From positions 9,526 to 32,817 of the forward strand of contig DLKK01000113.1 in assembly GCA_002478955.1 (NCBI GenBank): a stretch of DNA of 23,292 nt. The letters run 5' to 3'. The notes beneath the pieces are model-generated. The model was not told where the DNA came from and searched no databases. It worked only from the letters and a program-made list of their open reading frames with translations. Position 1 is the first letter of the stretch, and every line of letters starts with the position of its first letter. The stretch is from Treponema sp. UBA7590. GTDB lineage: Bacteria; Spirochaetota; Spirochaetia; Treponematales; Treponemataceae. The translations under genes and the position numbers were made by a program. Below are positions 15,479 through 22,900 of this stretch, piece by piece.

Positions 15479-15883
15479 TTATTCTTCAGTTTTTGTTTCT
15501 TCCGGCTTTGGTCGTTTTGAAACAACATGAATTCTTCCTGTTCGTTTTATTCCGTCATTTGGATTTCGTTCATTCTCAATTTTCATTCTGTAGATTTTTT
15601 TAGTTTTCTCTTCTTTTGCAGCTTTCTTTTCAGCCTTGATTTTAGCCCTTGCTTTTCTGTCTTTTTCAATGTAAGTCAATGAGCGGTCCAAGCCCTGAAG
15701 AACTTTCTGCATATCATCGGCAAAAATTGCAATCTGATGTCGTTCTCCGTCAGAACCGTCTCGGCTTTTGCTTTCTACAATCTGAAGAAATACGTCTCCA
15801 GTTCGATTTTCCTTTACGTTAAAAAAATAAGAACGGTTGTCAAGATAAACTTCTGTTGTATAAAGTTCTCCGCGTGCACCCAT
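15479..15883 (-). CDS. PUR-domain ssDNA/RNA-binding protein (DUF3276, BpuR-like)
   Basis: 134 residues. The N-terminal half carries a PUR-alpha-type fold signature: GELYTTEVYLDNRSYFFNVK, ENRTGDVFLQIVESKS and a helix-like FADDMQKVLQGLDRSLTYI. The second half is a Lys/Arg/Glu-rich helix (RKARAKIKAEKKAAKEEKTK) and a basic tail. Borrelia BpuR, a PUR-domain regulator that binds DNA and RNA, is of this type, so a role in transcriptional or post-transcriptional control is plausible. Start ATG (CAT at 15881-15883) has a strong SD, AAGGAAGG, a few bases upstream. It appears to be a single-gene unit with its own promoter. I did not assign a symbol, because orthology to bpuR rests on motif resemblance only. 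Confidence 0.85.
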   Translation of the reverse strand: MGARGELYTTEVYLDNRSYFFNVKENRTGDVFLQIVESKSRDGSDGERHQIAIFADDMQKVLQGLDRSLTYIEKDRKARAKIKAEKKAAKEEKTKKIYRMKIENERNPNDGIKRTGRIHVVSKRPKPEETKTEE

Positions 15884-15919
15884 ATTTTTGCCTTCCTTAG
15901 AAATGTAATGTATTCATAT

Positions 15920-15948
15920 AAAATATATTAGAAATCTAAAATAATCAA
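15920..15948 (-). promoter_or_regulatory. Possible promoter of the PUR-domain gene
   Basis: Read on the - strand: TTGATT (15943-15948), 17 bases, then TATTTT (15920-15925), giving a start near 15913 and a leader of about 30 bases that includes the SD. Four of six bases match each consensus box. The region is very AT-rich, so chance matches are likely. Confidence 0.3.
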
Positions 15949-15973
15949 CACGTCTTTTTTAGTTTTCTGAATT

Positions 15974-17152
15974 TTATGAGTTGAATTTTTTTGCAATCTC
16001 GCTGACTTTTTCAAAAAGTTCCTTCATCGCTTTTTCTGTTGTCTCTGAACCAAAACTGAACCTTACCGCCGTCTCTGATTCATCGCTGGTTATATGCATT
16101 GCCTCAAGAACCGGGCGGTTGTTTTTTCTGCTTGAACAGGCGCTTCCCGTGGAAATATAAAATCCTTCCGCATCAAGCGCACGAAGCATAACCTGACCTG
16201 GAATATTTTTGAACGCAGCCTGTACAATCCACGGTGAATAAAGTTCTGGTTTTTCGGTCCGAGATTTAGGAATTATTGAGCAACATCCAAGTTTCGTAAG
16301 GCCATTTATAAAGTCTGCGCAATATTTTTTTTGTTCGGAAAATCGTTCTTCCATTTTTTTGTTTTGTGCGGAAATGTAATATTTTTCAAGACATTTGCTG
16401 AAAGCAAGCGCACCGTAGACATTTTCTGTGCCGGATCGGATTCCTTTTTCCTGTCCGCCACCACGTAAAAAAGGCTCAACTGCATTTTGTAAATACAAAA
16501 GCCCGATTCCCCGCGGTCCGCAGATTTTATGCGCGCTGAACGCCGCGCTGTCAATTCCTTTGTGATTCAAGTCGAAAGGAATTTTTCCGGCAGCTTGAAC
16601 GCAGTCAACGTGAAGTTTCGGTTTTCTTTTGCCTTCTGTGGATTTTGCGATTGCGTCTGCAATTTCATATACCGGCTGGATTGCACCTGTCTCATTGTTT
16701 ACAGCCATTATGCACACAAGAACGGTGTCAGGTCTCAGCATTGACACAACAGTTTCCGGGCGGATAATTCCGTCGGCATCTGAAGGAATCTCTTCTGTAT
16801 CAACGCCGCATTTTTTCATCTCGTTTGCCATTTCCCGGATTGCAGGATGTTCAATTGAGCTAAAAAGCACATGACCTTTGTTCTGCCGGTTTAAAACTGA
16901 AAGCAGGGCAATGTGGTCGCTTTCTGTTCCACCGGAAGTGAAATACAAAGTTTCTGCAGGAACTCCAAGCGCATTTGCACAGGTTTTTCTGGCATTTTCA
17001 AGAAGTTCCCGCGCCTCTTTTCCTGCGGAATGGATGCTGGACGGATTTCCCCATTTTTCAAGGGTTTCGTTCAGCGCTGAAGTTAAAATCTCTTTGTCAG
17101 ATGGGCTTGTAGCTGCCCAGTCAAAATAATGTTCTTTTTGAGTATCTGTCAT
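15974..17152 (-). CDS. Cysteine desulfurase, NifS/IscS family
   Basis: 392 residues. This PLP enzyme takes sulfur from cysteine for Fe-S clusters and sulfur-modified RNA. Key residues are visible: FDWAATSP near the N-terminus, TSGGTESDH (72-80), His102 in SIEHPAIRE, VNNETG (151-156), the PLP Lys209 in FSAHKICGPRG, RSGTENV (239-245), and active-site Cys339 in STGSACSSRKNNRP. No scaffold gene (iscU/nifU) is adjacent, so whether it acts as IscS or NifS is open. One base separates it from the aroB stop, and no SD is visible, which suggests translational coupling to aroB. Confidence 0.93.
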   Translation of the reverse strand: MTDTQKEHYFDWAATSPSDKEILTSALNETLEKWGNPSSIHSAGKEARELLENARKTCANALGVPAETLYFTSGGTESDHIALLSVLNRQNKGHVLFSSIEHPAIREMANEMKKCGVDTEEIPSDADGIIRPETVVSMLRPDTVLVCIMAVNNETGAIQPVYEIADAIAKSTEGKRKPKLHVDCVQAAGKIPFDLNHKGIDSAAFSAHKICGPRGIGLLYLQNAVEPFLRGGGQEKGIRSGTENVYGALAFSKCLEKYYISAQNKKMEERFSEQKKYCADFINGLTKLGCCSIIPKSRTEKPELYSPWIVQAAFKNIPGQVMLRALDAEGFYISTGSACSSRKNNRPVLEAMHITSDESETAVRFSFGSETTEKAMKELFEKVSEIAKKFNS

Positions 17153-17153
17153 T

Positions 17154-18275
17154 TTATTTTAAAACCGAAAGTATTGCTGAATCTTCTATTTCTTCTGTGA
17201 ATGGCTCGCACAATCCTTTTAGCAGAGTGCAGCGTATTTTTGCAGAAGTATTTTTTTTGTCTTTCCGCATTGCCTCCAGAAGCCGCTCGTTGAAGCCTCC
17301 TCCTGCAATAAATGATGGAACTGGTTCCGTGCACCATCCGAATTTTTCAAGAACAGAAAGAACTTCGTCCTTGAAAGATTCCCGGCAATATTCAAGCTTT
17401 GCGCAAAGGCAAACTGCTCTTCCGATTCCCCATGCGACTGCATCACCGTGGGTTATGTTTCCAAGCCCGGCAACAGTTTCCAGCGCGTGTCCGAAAGTAT
17501 GACCAAGATTCAGGTACATGCGGATGTTTTTTTCAGTAAGATCTTGCTCAACGACTTTTGCCTTGTCGCTCGCGCATTTTTTTATCACATTGAAAATCGT
17601 GTCTGAATCGCCATTTAAAAGTTTTTCTGAGTCATTCTTAAAAATATCATAAAGCTCAGTGTCAAAAAGAAGCCCGGTTTTTAAAGCCTCGCCAAGCCCG
17701 GAGCGGTACTGACTCTTTGGAAGATATTTTACAAATTCCGGGTAGATATGGATTTCTTCCGCCGGCCAGAATGCCCCGACCATATTCTTGTAGCTCTTGA
17801 AATCGCAGCCAGTTTTTCCGCCTATTGAAGCGTCAACCATTGAAAGAAGCGTTGTCGGCACGAACTGGCAGGCAATTCCGCGCTTAAAAAGTGAAGCCGC
17901 AAAACCTGTCATGTCGCATATAACGCCACCACCAATTCCTACAAAAAGATCCTTCCGTGAAAAACCAGAGTCAATTGCGTTTGAAACAATTTCAAGAACG
18001 CTGTCCATTGTCTTGTACGGCTCGCCGGAACCAAGAATTATAAGAATATCGTCGCCGCAAATTCCATCTTCAAATTTTGAAACAAATGGTTCCATAACAG
18101 GAAGGGTTGCCACAGTCGCGTCTGTCACAAAACATCGTCTTTTGCCATCTCCGTTTCCGGGCGCATAAAGCGAAACCAAATCTGGAACTCCAGAAGTGAA
18201 TGTTATTTTTGTAACGGCCGTTCCCGGATTTATTGCTGAATACTTAATATCTAATTTTTCTGTTATACAAGACAT
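17154..18275 (-). CDS. aroB: 3-dehydroquinate synthase
   Basis: 373 residues. It catalyses the second step of the shikimate pathway, DAHP to 3-dehydroquinate, with NAD and a metal ion. Motifs seen: glycine-rich GGGVICDMTGFAAS (115-128), RGIACQFVPTTLLSMVDASI (132-151), GGKTG, GEALK (195-199; zinc-ligand Glu196), NLGHTFGHALE (256-266; ligand His259) and HGDAVAWG (276-283; ligand His276). The metal-binding set is complete, so it should be active. The start (CAT at 18273-18275) has TGGAC a few bases upstream. It lies nine bases after a secreted-protein gene and one base before the cysteine desulfurase gene in the same direction. No other shikimate gene is in the window. Confidence 0.96.
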   Translation of the reverse strand: MSCITEKLDIKYSAINPGTAVTKITFTSGVPDLVSLYAPGNGDGKRRCFVTDATVATLPVMEPFVSKFEDGICGDDILIILGSGEPYKTMDSVLEIVSNAIDSGFSRKDLFVGIGGGVICDMTGFAASLFKRGIACQFVPTTLLSMVDASIGGKTGCDFKSYKNMVGAFWPAEEIHIYPEFVKYLPKSQYRSGLGEALKTGLLFDTELYDIFKNDSEKLLNGDSDTIFNVIKKCASDKAKVVEQDLTEKNIRMYLNLGHTFGHALETVAGLGNITHGDAVAWGIGRAVCLCAKLEYCRESFKDEVLSVLEKFGWCTEPVPSFIAGGGFNERLLEAMRKDKKNTSAKIRCTLLKGLCEPFTEEIEDSAILSVLK

Positions 18276-18284
18276 AAGTCCATT

Positions 18285-18914
18285 TTAATAGTTTTTGGAA
18301 TCCATTGCAACAAAGTCAGCCTTTACAGATTCAACGCGGGCAATTTCCCGTCTCAGCATTTTTCCGTAGTCAAGTTCGCCACTCTTAATCCGTTCGCGCT
18401 CATCTTCCCAGTTCTGCAAGTCAGTAAGAAAAAGAAAATTAAAGTCTTTTGTGTTCGCCTTTTCAGCCCAAACTTGAGCTTCCTGCCAGTAATAAAGTCC
18501 CGCATTATAAAAACTCAACGCTTTTTCAAGGTTTCTTATGTATTCATCTTTCCACGGCGCGTCGTAAAATTTTGCGACTTTTTTATCAAAAGTGCGCCCA
18601 AGCCTAAGGTGCTGTTCAATCAGCTTTAAATTTATGTGCATCTGAAAAAGGTAGCGATATTTTTCCCACTGTTTTTCTGTGTCGATTTTTGCGTTTGCGT
18701 AAAGCGGATTTGCAAAGTCAGCCTGAGCCGCTTTTTCCAGCCAATAGATATTCTCAATGCAGTCATCTGGATACTGCTGGTAATGAACGTGATAAAGCCT
18801 GTACCAGTCCTCCTTGTATTTTACCATATAGGCGCTTGCCGAAGAAACGCACACAAAGGCAAAAAACAGGGCCGAAACGAGAAATTTTATCATCTTAAAA
18901 AATGGCTTTTTCAC
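18285..18914 (-). CDS. Secreted alpha-helical protein of unknown function
   Basis: 209 residues from a GTG start (complement 18912-18914). An alternative ATG lies seven codons in and would still leave the signal peptide. Neither has a clear SD. The N-terminal segment IKFLVSALFFAFVCVSSASA is a typical signal peptide, with likely cleavage before YMVKYKEDW. The mature part is helical and rich in aromatic and charged residues (WYRLYHVHYQQYPDDC, EKQWEKYRYLFQMHINLKLI, NLEKALSFYNAGLYYWQEA), with a spacing that recalls TPR-like helix pairs. I recognise no catalytic motif. It may be a spirochaete-specific periplasmic protein. It is followed by aroB after nine bases, so probably the same transcript. 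Confidence 0.8.
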   Translation of the reverse strand: MKKPFFKMIKFLVSALFFAFVCVSSASAYMVKYKEDWYRLYHVHYQQYPDDCIENIYWLEKAAQADFANPLYANAKIDTEKQWEKYRYLFQMHINLKLIEQHLRLGRTFDKKVAKFYDAPWKDEYIRNLEKALSFYNAGLYYWQEAQVWAEKANTKDFNFLFLTDLQNWEDERERIKSGELDYGKMLRREIARVESVKADFVAMDSKNY

Positions 18915-19092
18915 ACTAATTTTATCGGAAAAAAAACTTTAAAATTAACAAAAAATCTCTGTTTTGAATAAAAGTCGTGGTTTTTCTTTTTTGGGCAACC
19001 CGGCGGAAAACCGCCGTCGGGCTTTTCAGGGTTTCATTGCTCGCTCCGCTTCGCAACGGCTCCGCCGCCCTTCCAATCCCTGTTGCGTCCCA
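18915..19092. other. Intergenic region between tmk and the secreted-protein gene
   Basis: 178 bases. The left part (18915-18992) is very AT-rich and precedes the - strand GTG-start gene. Read on that strand it contains TAAAAT shortly before the GTG, but no convincing -35. The right part (18993-19089) is a GC-rich structured element described separately. No convincing intrinsic terminator for tmk is seen. Confidence 0.6.
18993..19089. repeat. GC-rich structured intergenic element (REP-like candidate)
   Basis: About 97 bases, far more GC-rich than the surrounding AT-rich DNA. It contains a perfect hairpin CGGCGG-AAAA-CCGCCG (19001-19016), a second pairing CAGGG (19027-19031) with CCCTG (19078-19082), an inner TTGC/GCAA pair (19037-19040 with 19053-19056), and near-terminal GCAAC/GTTGC (18995-18999 with 19082-19086). 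The outer pairings share one base. Repeated GCTCCGC/GGCTCCGCC units lie in the middle. It starts right after the tmk stop on the - strand. It looks like a dispersed repeat or structured 3' UTR; copy number cannot be judged from one window. Confidence 0.5.
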
Positions 19093-19698
19093 TTATCTTA
19101 TGCTTTTCCAGATAAAATCGCTTATCTCTTCAATTGATTTTGTTGCGTCAACATCAATTATCTTCATTCCTTCGCCTTTTTTTCCGCGGTATTCGTTTAT
19201 TACAGAATCATAAAGCGCGGCGGTTTTTTCCTGGAACGAAAGTTTCTCGTAAATTTCTTTTGTTTCTCCGCGGCTGTCAACGCGCGCAAGGGAAATCTTC
19301 GGGTTAATCTTAAAATAAAAAAGATATTCTGGAAGCGGAAAAACACTGTTCAAAAGCTCAGGAAGTTCTTTTCCGCACGTAACCGACTGGTACGCAAGGC
19401 TTGAGAAAAAATAGCGGTCGCTTATGGCGATTTTTCCTTTTTCTGTCTGTTTGATTATTCCTTCTTTTCCAAAAATATGCTCGGAACGGTCAGCTGCAAA
19501 CAGAAAAGCCGCCGTTTTTTCATCAACCTTGAATTCTCCTTTTAGCATTCTCCGTAAAAATCTGCCGGTTTCTCCGGAAGTCGGTTCGGCGGTCACAAAA
19601 ATTTTTCCCTTGTCAAAATGTTCTGCAAGCTTTTTAATTTGAGTTGAAGTTCCGGCGCCGTCTATTCCTTCAAAAACGATGAAATTTTTTAAAATCAT
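19093..19698 (-). CDS. tmk: Thymidylate kinase (dTMP kinase), Walker A lysine replaced
   Basis: 201 residues. It phosphorylates dTMP to dTDP. Family blocks: NFIVFEGIDGAGTSTQ (5-20), TAEPTSGETGRFLRRML, the DR motif in AISDRYFFSSLAYQ, and a lid region with RVDSRGETKEIYEKL. Length and order fit Tmk well. Odd: the P-loop reads GIDGAGTST, with Thr17 where nearly all P-loop kinases have the phosphate-binding Lys (GxxGxGKST). The nucleotide sequence is unambiguous here. The enzyme may be active with compensation elsewhere, and this may be shared by spirochaete Tmks. ATG has a strong SD (AAGGAAGG) five bases upstream. No neighbour on the same strand upstream within the window. Confidence 0.9.
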   Translation of the reverse strand: MILKNFIVFEGIDGAGTSTQIKKLAEHFDKGKIFVTAEPTSGETGRFLRRMLKGEFKVDEKTAAFLFAADRSEHIFGKEGIIKQTEKGKIAISDRYFFSSLAYQSVTCGKELPELLNSVFPLPEYLFYFKINPKISLARVDSRGETKEIYEKLSFQEKTAALYDSVINEYRGKKGEGMKIIDVDATKSIEEISDFIWKSIR

Positions 19699-19730
19699 TG
19701 TTTCCTTCCTTTATCGCAAAGTGTTTTTTC

Positions 19731-19753
19731 ATAGCCTGAAAATCGAGTTTTTA
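19731..19753 (+). repeat. Left terminal inverted repeat of the palindromic element
   Basis: 23 bases starting ATAGCCTGAAAATCG. Identical to the reverse complement of 19911-19933 except at its twelfth base (A here, T in the reverse complement of the right arm). It lies 32 bases upstream of the tmk start codon on the opposite strand. Confidence 0.85.
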
Positions 19754-19910
19754 TCACTTCTGAAAAATCGCTTTCAGCGGCTTTTCAATTTGTTCCAGAC
19801 GGTTGTGCTCGCGCTACGCTTGTAGTTATTTGGGTGCTACGCACTTCAATCATTTTTATCGCACAAAGTCTTCGCAAATTGTAAATCCGCTTACGCTTTT
19901 ATTTTTTTCC

Positions 19911-19933
19911 TAAAAACTCGAATTTCAGGCTAT
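19911..19933 (-). repeat. Right terminal inverted repeat of the palindromic element
   Basis: 23 bases starting TAAAAACTCGAATTTC and ending in GGCTAT. It is the inverted partner of 19731-19753 and lies 42 bases upstream of the TamB-like start codon, so its outer edge could fall in or near the -35 region of that gene. Confidence 0.85.
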
Positions 19934-19975
19934 ATAAAAATTCCTGAAAATTAGTTACAATAATATATCCGTAAA

Positions 19976-22900
19976 ATGAAAAGGTTGTCTTTAAAAGAAA
20001 CTCTTGCATTAACAATTTTCCTTCTCGTGGTTATTTTTTCAGCTTTTATAGTGCGACCGCTGTATTCTTTTGTATCGGCCAGGCTGGAGCAGGAATCGCA
20101 TTTGCTTGAAAATATTGTCTCGGAAAAAACTGGAATGAATTTTTCCTACGAGAAATTTTCTCCTTCAATTGTTACGGGTCTACGGATAAAAAATATAATA
20201 CTGTCAGATGCGAATGACGGCAAGCGGATTGCCCAGATAAAAAAAATTGTTGTGCGCTACAGCGTTTTGGATTTCTTTCGTGGACGGGGAATTTCTTCAA
20301 TAAAAGATGTTTCTGTAGACGGGTTTGTGCTTGATGTGAACAAAGACAATTTGTTCCTGAAAAAACTTTCAGAACATTCAAGGAAAAACGGAAAAGAATC
20401 AAAAATCCAGAAAGAACAGAACACTGAAGAAAAAACGAACATTTTTCTGGATTTAAAGAATGTCGCCTCGGAATTGCCGTTCAATGTTTTTGTGCGCAAT
20501 GTCCAGCTTGTATATTCTGACAAGGATAGCTCCGCCGCCGTTAATTTCCGCAAGATAACTGTGGCTTATCTAACGCAAAGCAAGGTGCTCCAGATAAAGA
20601 CTTCCGGCGGGGCTTCATATACAAAAAAGGGCAACCGTTTTTCATTAGGTTTTTCCGCATCTGGTTCAATTCCGAATGATTTTGAGGAAAGTTCTGTAAC
20701 TTTCAGAATTACGGATTTTACAAACGGAAAATATTCCCTGGCCAGACTGAACCTTTTGCTTGGCTATAAGAACCGGGTTTTCGATTTACGCACAATCCAG
20801 AATGGATATCCTCTTTATCTGCAGGGAACTTTCGGGCTTGACACGGCGGAGGCGACTGTTTTTTTGAGCACAAAAAATTTGAGGCCGGGAGGAATTATAT
20901 TTTCACGGCAGAATTCAAATTCCGCAAAAAAACTGAAGAATCTTTCTCTTTCTGTGAATGTGGATGCGAAATATAACTTTTTTTCAGATGATTTTTCTTA
21001 TTCATCATGGGGAAGAATTTTTGTTCCAGATGCGGTTTATTCCGGTGGTTTTACGGCAAATTATTCATTTGGCGGAGACAAAAAAAGTATTTCGGTAAAA
21101 AAAATGGAATTTTCGGGGCCGAACATTGATGTTGACTATTTTGGTTCCTGCATTTATGAAGGCGTAAAGCTTTCCGGCGAACTTAATGTGAATGCGTTAA
21201 AGCTTCCGAACGGCGTAAATGTTTCTACGGAACTTTATATCGACTCGCTTGAAAAAGGATTTATGGCTTTCGCGCCGCAACTTATGCTTGACCAGAAGGC
21301 CTTGACCGCTATTCAGCTTTCTGTTGTTCCGGTTCAGGATTCTGTGGATTTTTCTTTTGAGGTTTCAGATTATTTTCACCCGGAGGCGGAAAACGCCGGA
21401 ACAATAAAGATTGAAGGAAGTTATATTGGCGGAACAAAATATCTGCAGGCGAATATTTCTTCAAACGGAATTTATCTGGACAGCGCGGCGCAGACGGTTT
21501 CTTGTTTCGGAAAAAATCCTGGAAAATCTTCGTTTGCTTTTCTTTCAAGCTATATTTTTAACGGTGAATTTTTTGTCTCCACGGATTTCAGTCAGGTTTC
21601 TTTCAATGTTCCATACGCTTTTGTTGCGAACACAAAAAAAGATGGTCAATTTTTCTACATTTCTTTGGACGGAAACGGCTCTTCCTTAAATTTGAACCGG
21701 GTTGATTTTGTGAACAACGGAAAACTTGTTCATCTTTCTGGAATTTATGAAAAATCTCCGGATGGTGATGACGCATTTTTTTCCGCAGATTTGAATGCTG
21801 ATTCAATTCCTTACCATTTTTCAGGAAATTTCATGCCGGGAATTGTCTCAGTGAACGGTGATTACGGCGCAGTTTTTGACCTTAAGAAAAATGATGACGG
21901 AAAAATCTCCGGGAACCTTTCTGCGGACGGATTTCCTTTCAGCGTGAACGGCTCGATTTTTACGCTTTCCACGGAGACAAATTTCACTTATTCAGACGAC
22001 GACGGAATCAATGTGCGGATTGCCAGGCTTGAGGCGCTTGAGGCCAGCGGAAAATATTCTTTCAATCCAGTTCTGAACGTTACCGGAAATGTCACAAAAT
22101 ACGGCGTTTTTCTGGACGCAATATCTTATTCTGATAAATTTTCAGCGATTGAGGGAAAATCCGAGCTTTTGTGGAACATGAACGGCTCGGTTTTTGATTC
22201 GGCAAGGTTTTCTGCGGCGTTGAAAAATCCTGTTTCAACGGAAGGAATAAATGTTGCGGTGGAACTTTCAAATCCGAATGGAGATGTTTTTTCCGCGGAG
22301 AATTTAAAGAATTCTTTTTATCTTAATTCGCAGTTTGTGTTCAATAATTTTGGCCTGAGCCGCTTTACCGCGGAAGAAAGCGAGAATAACAGGCTCAGCG
22401 CGACTTTGATTCTTTCTGGAGTTCTTTCAAATCTTTACGCCGGCCTAAACGTTGAAAAACTTTCAGTAATGTCTGCCGGAAAAGAAATTGATGTGAACGG
22501 TTCCGCGTTTATTGAGGAAAAAAATCTTACAGTTGATAATTTTAAGCTTGTCTACAATAATCTTTCATTGAACAATATTTCGGCCCAGTTTGACCTGAAT
22601 AATTTTACAGGTGTTGCAAAGGCTGATTTTGACACTGTTCTTGCAAAACAGACGGTTCATGCGCCGTTGGAATTTTCTGTTTCTGATACAGTTATCGGCG
22701 ATGGAAAAATCTTGCCTTCAGAATTTGCTGCCCGTCTTTCCTGCGGGAAAATTTCCGGAACGCTTTTTAAGAAAGAATTTCCGTTTGAGCTTACGGTTCT
22801 TCATTCTGGTGATGTTACAACGGTTTATTCTTCTGAGCTTCAGGGAATTTCCGGTTCAGTCTACAATGATGGAAAAATCAATTTTTCTATTGCAGAAGGA

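Larger units (their letters stand above)
19731..19933. mobile_element. 203-base imperfect palindrome with 23-base terminal inverted repeats (MITE-like candidate)
   Basis: The left arm (19731-19753, begins ATAGCCTGAAA) and right arm (19911-19933, ends TTTCAGGCTAT) are inverted copies matching at 22 of 23 bases. Pairing resumes inside: 19776-19792 (AGCGGCTTTTCAATTTG) pairs with 19875-19891 (CAAATTGTAAATCCGCT) with two mismatches, and weaker pairing continues. Near the centre, GTGC-TAC-GCAC (19835-19845) is a small hairpin, with CTAC-GCTT-GTAG nearby. No open reading frame of note lies inside. An RNA from either strand would fold into a long hairpin. No clear target-site duplication is visible. 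Confidence 0.55.
19699..19975. other. Divergent intergenic region between tmk and the TamB-like gene
   Basis: 277 bases without a gene. Most of it (19731-19933) is an imperfect palindromic element, listed separately. The left 32 bases hold the tmk SD. The right 42 bases must carry promoter signals for the + strand gene: TACAAT (19956-19961) or TAATAT (19961-19966) could be a -10, but I find no good -35, and there is no SD before the ATG at 19976. Confidence 0.6.

Noticed and set aside
19001..19016. CGGCGG-AAAA-CCGCCG hairpin as a Rho-independent terminator of tmk
   Set aside because: On the tmk strand the hairpin is followed by GGTTGCCC and an A-rich stretch, not a T-run. The T-run lies on the wrong side for either gene.
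18977..19213. 78-codon + strand open frame across the GC-rich element into tmk
   Set aside because: It is a translation of the structured repeat plus antisense tmk, with no RBS or domain.
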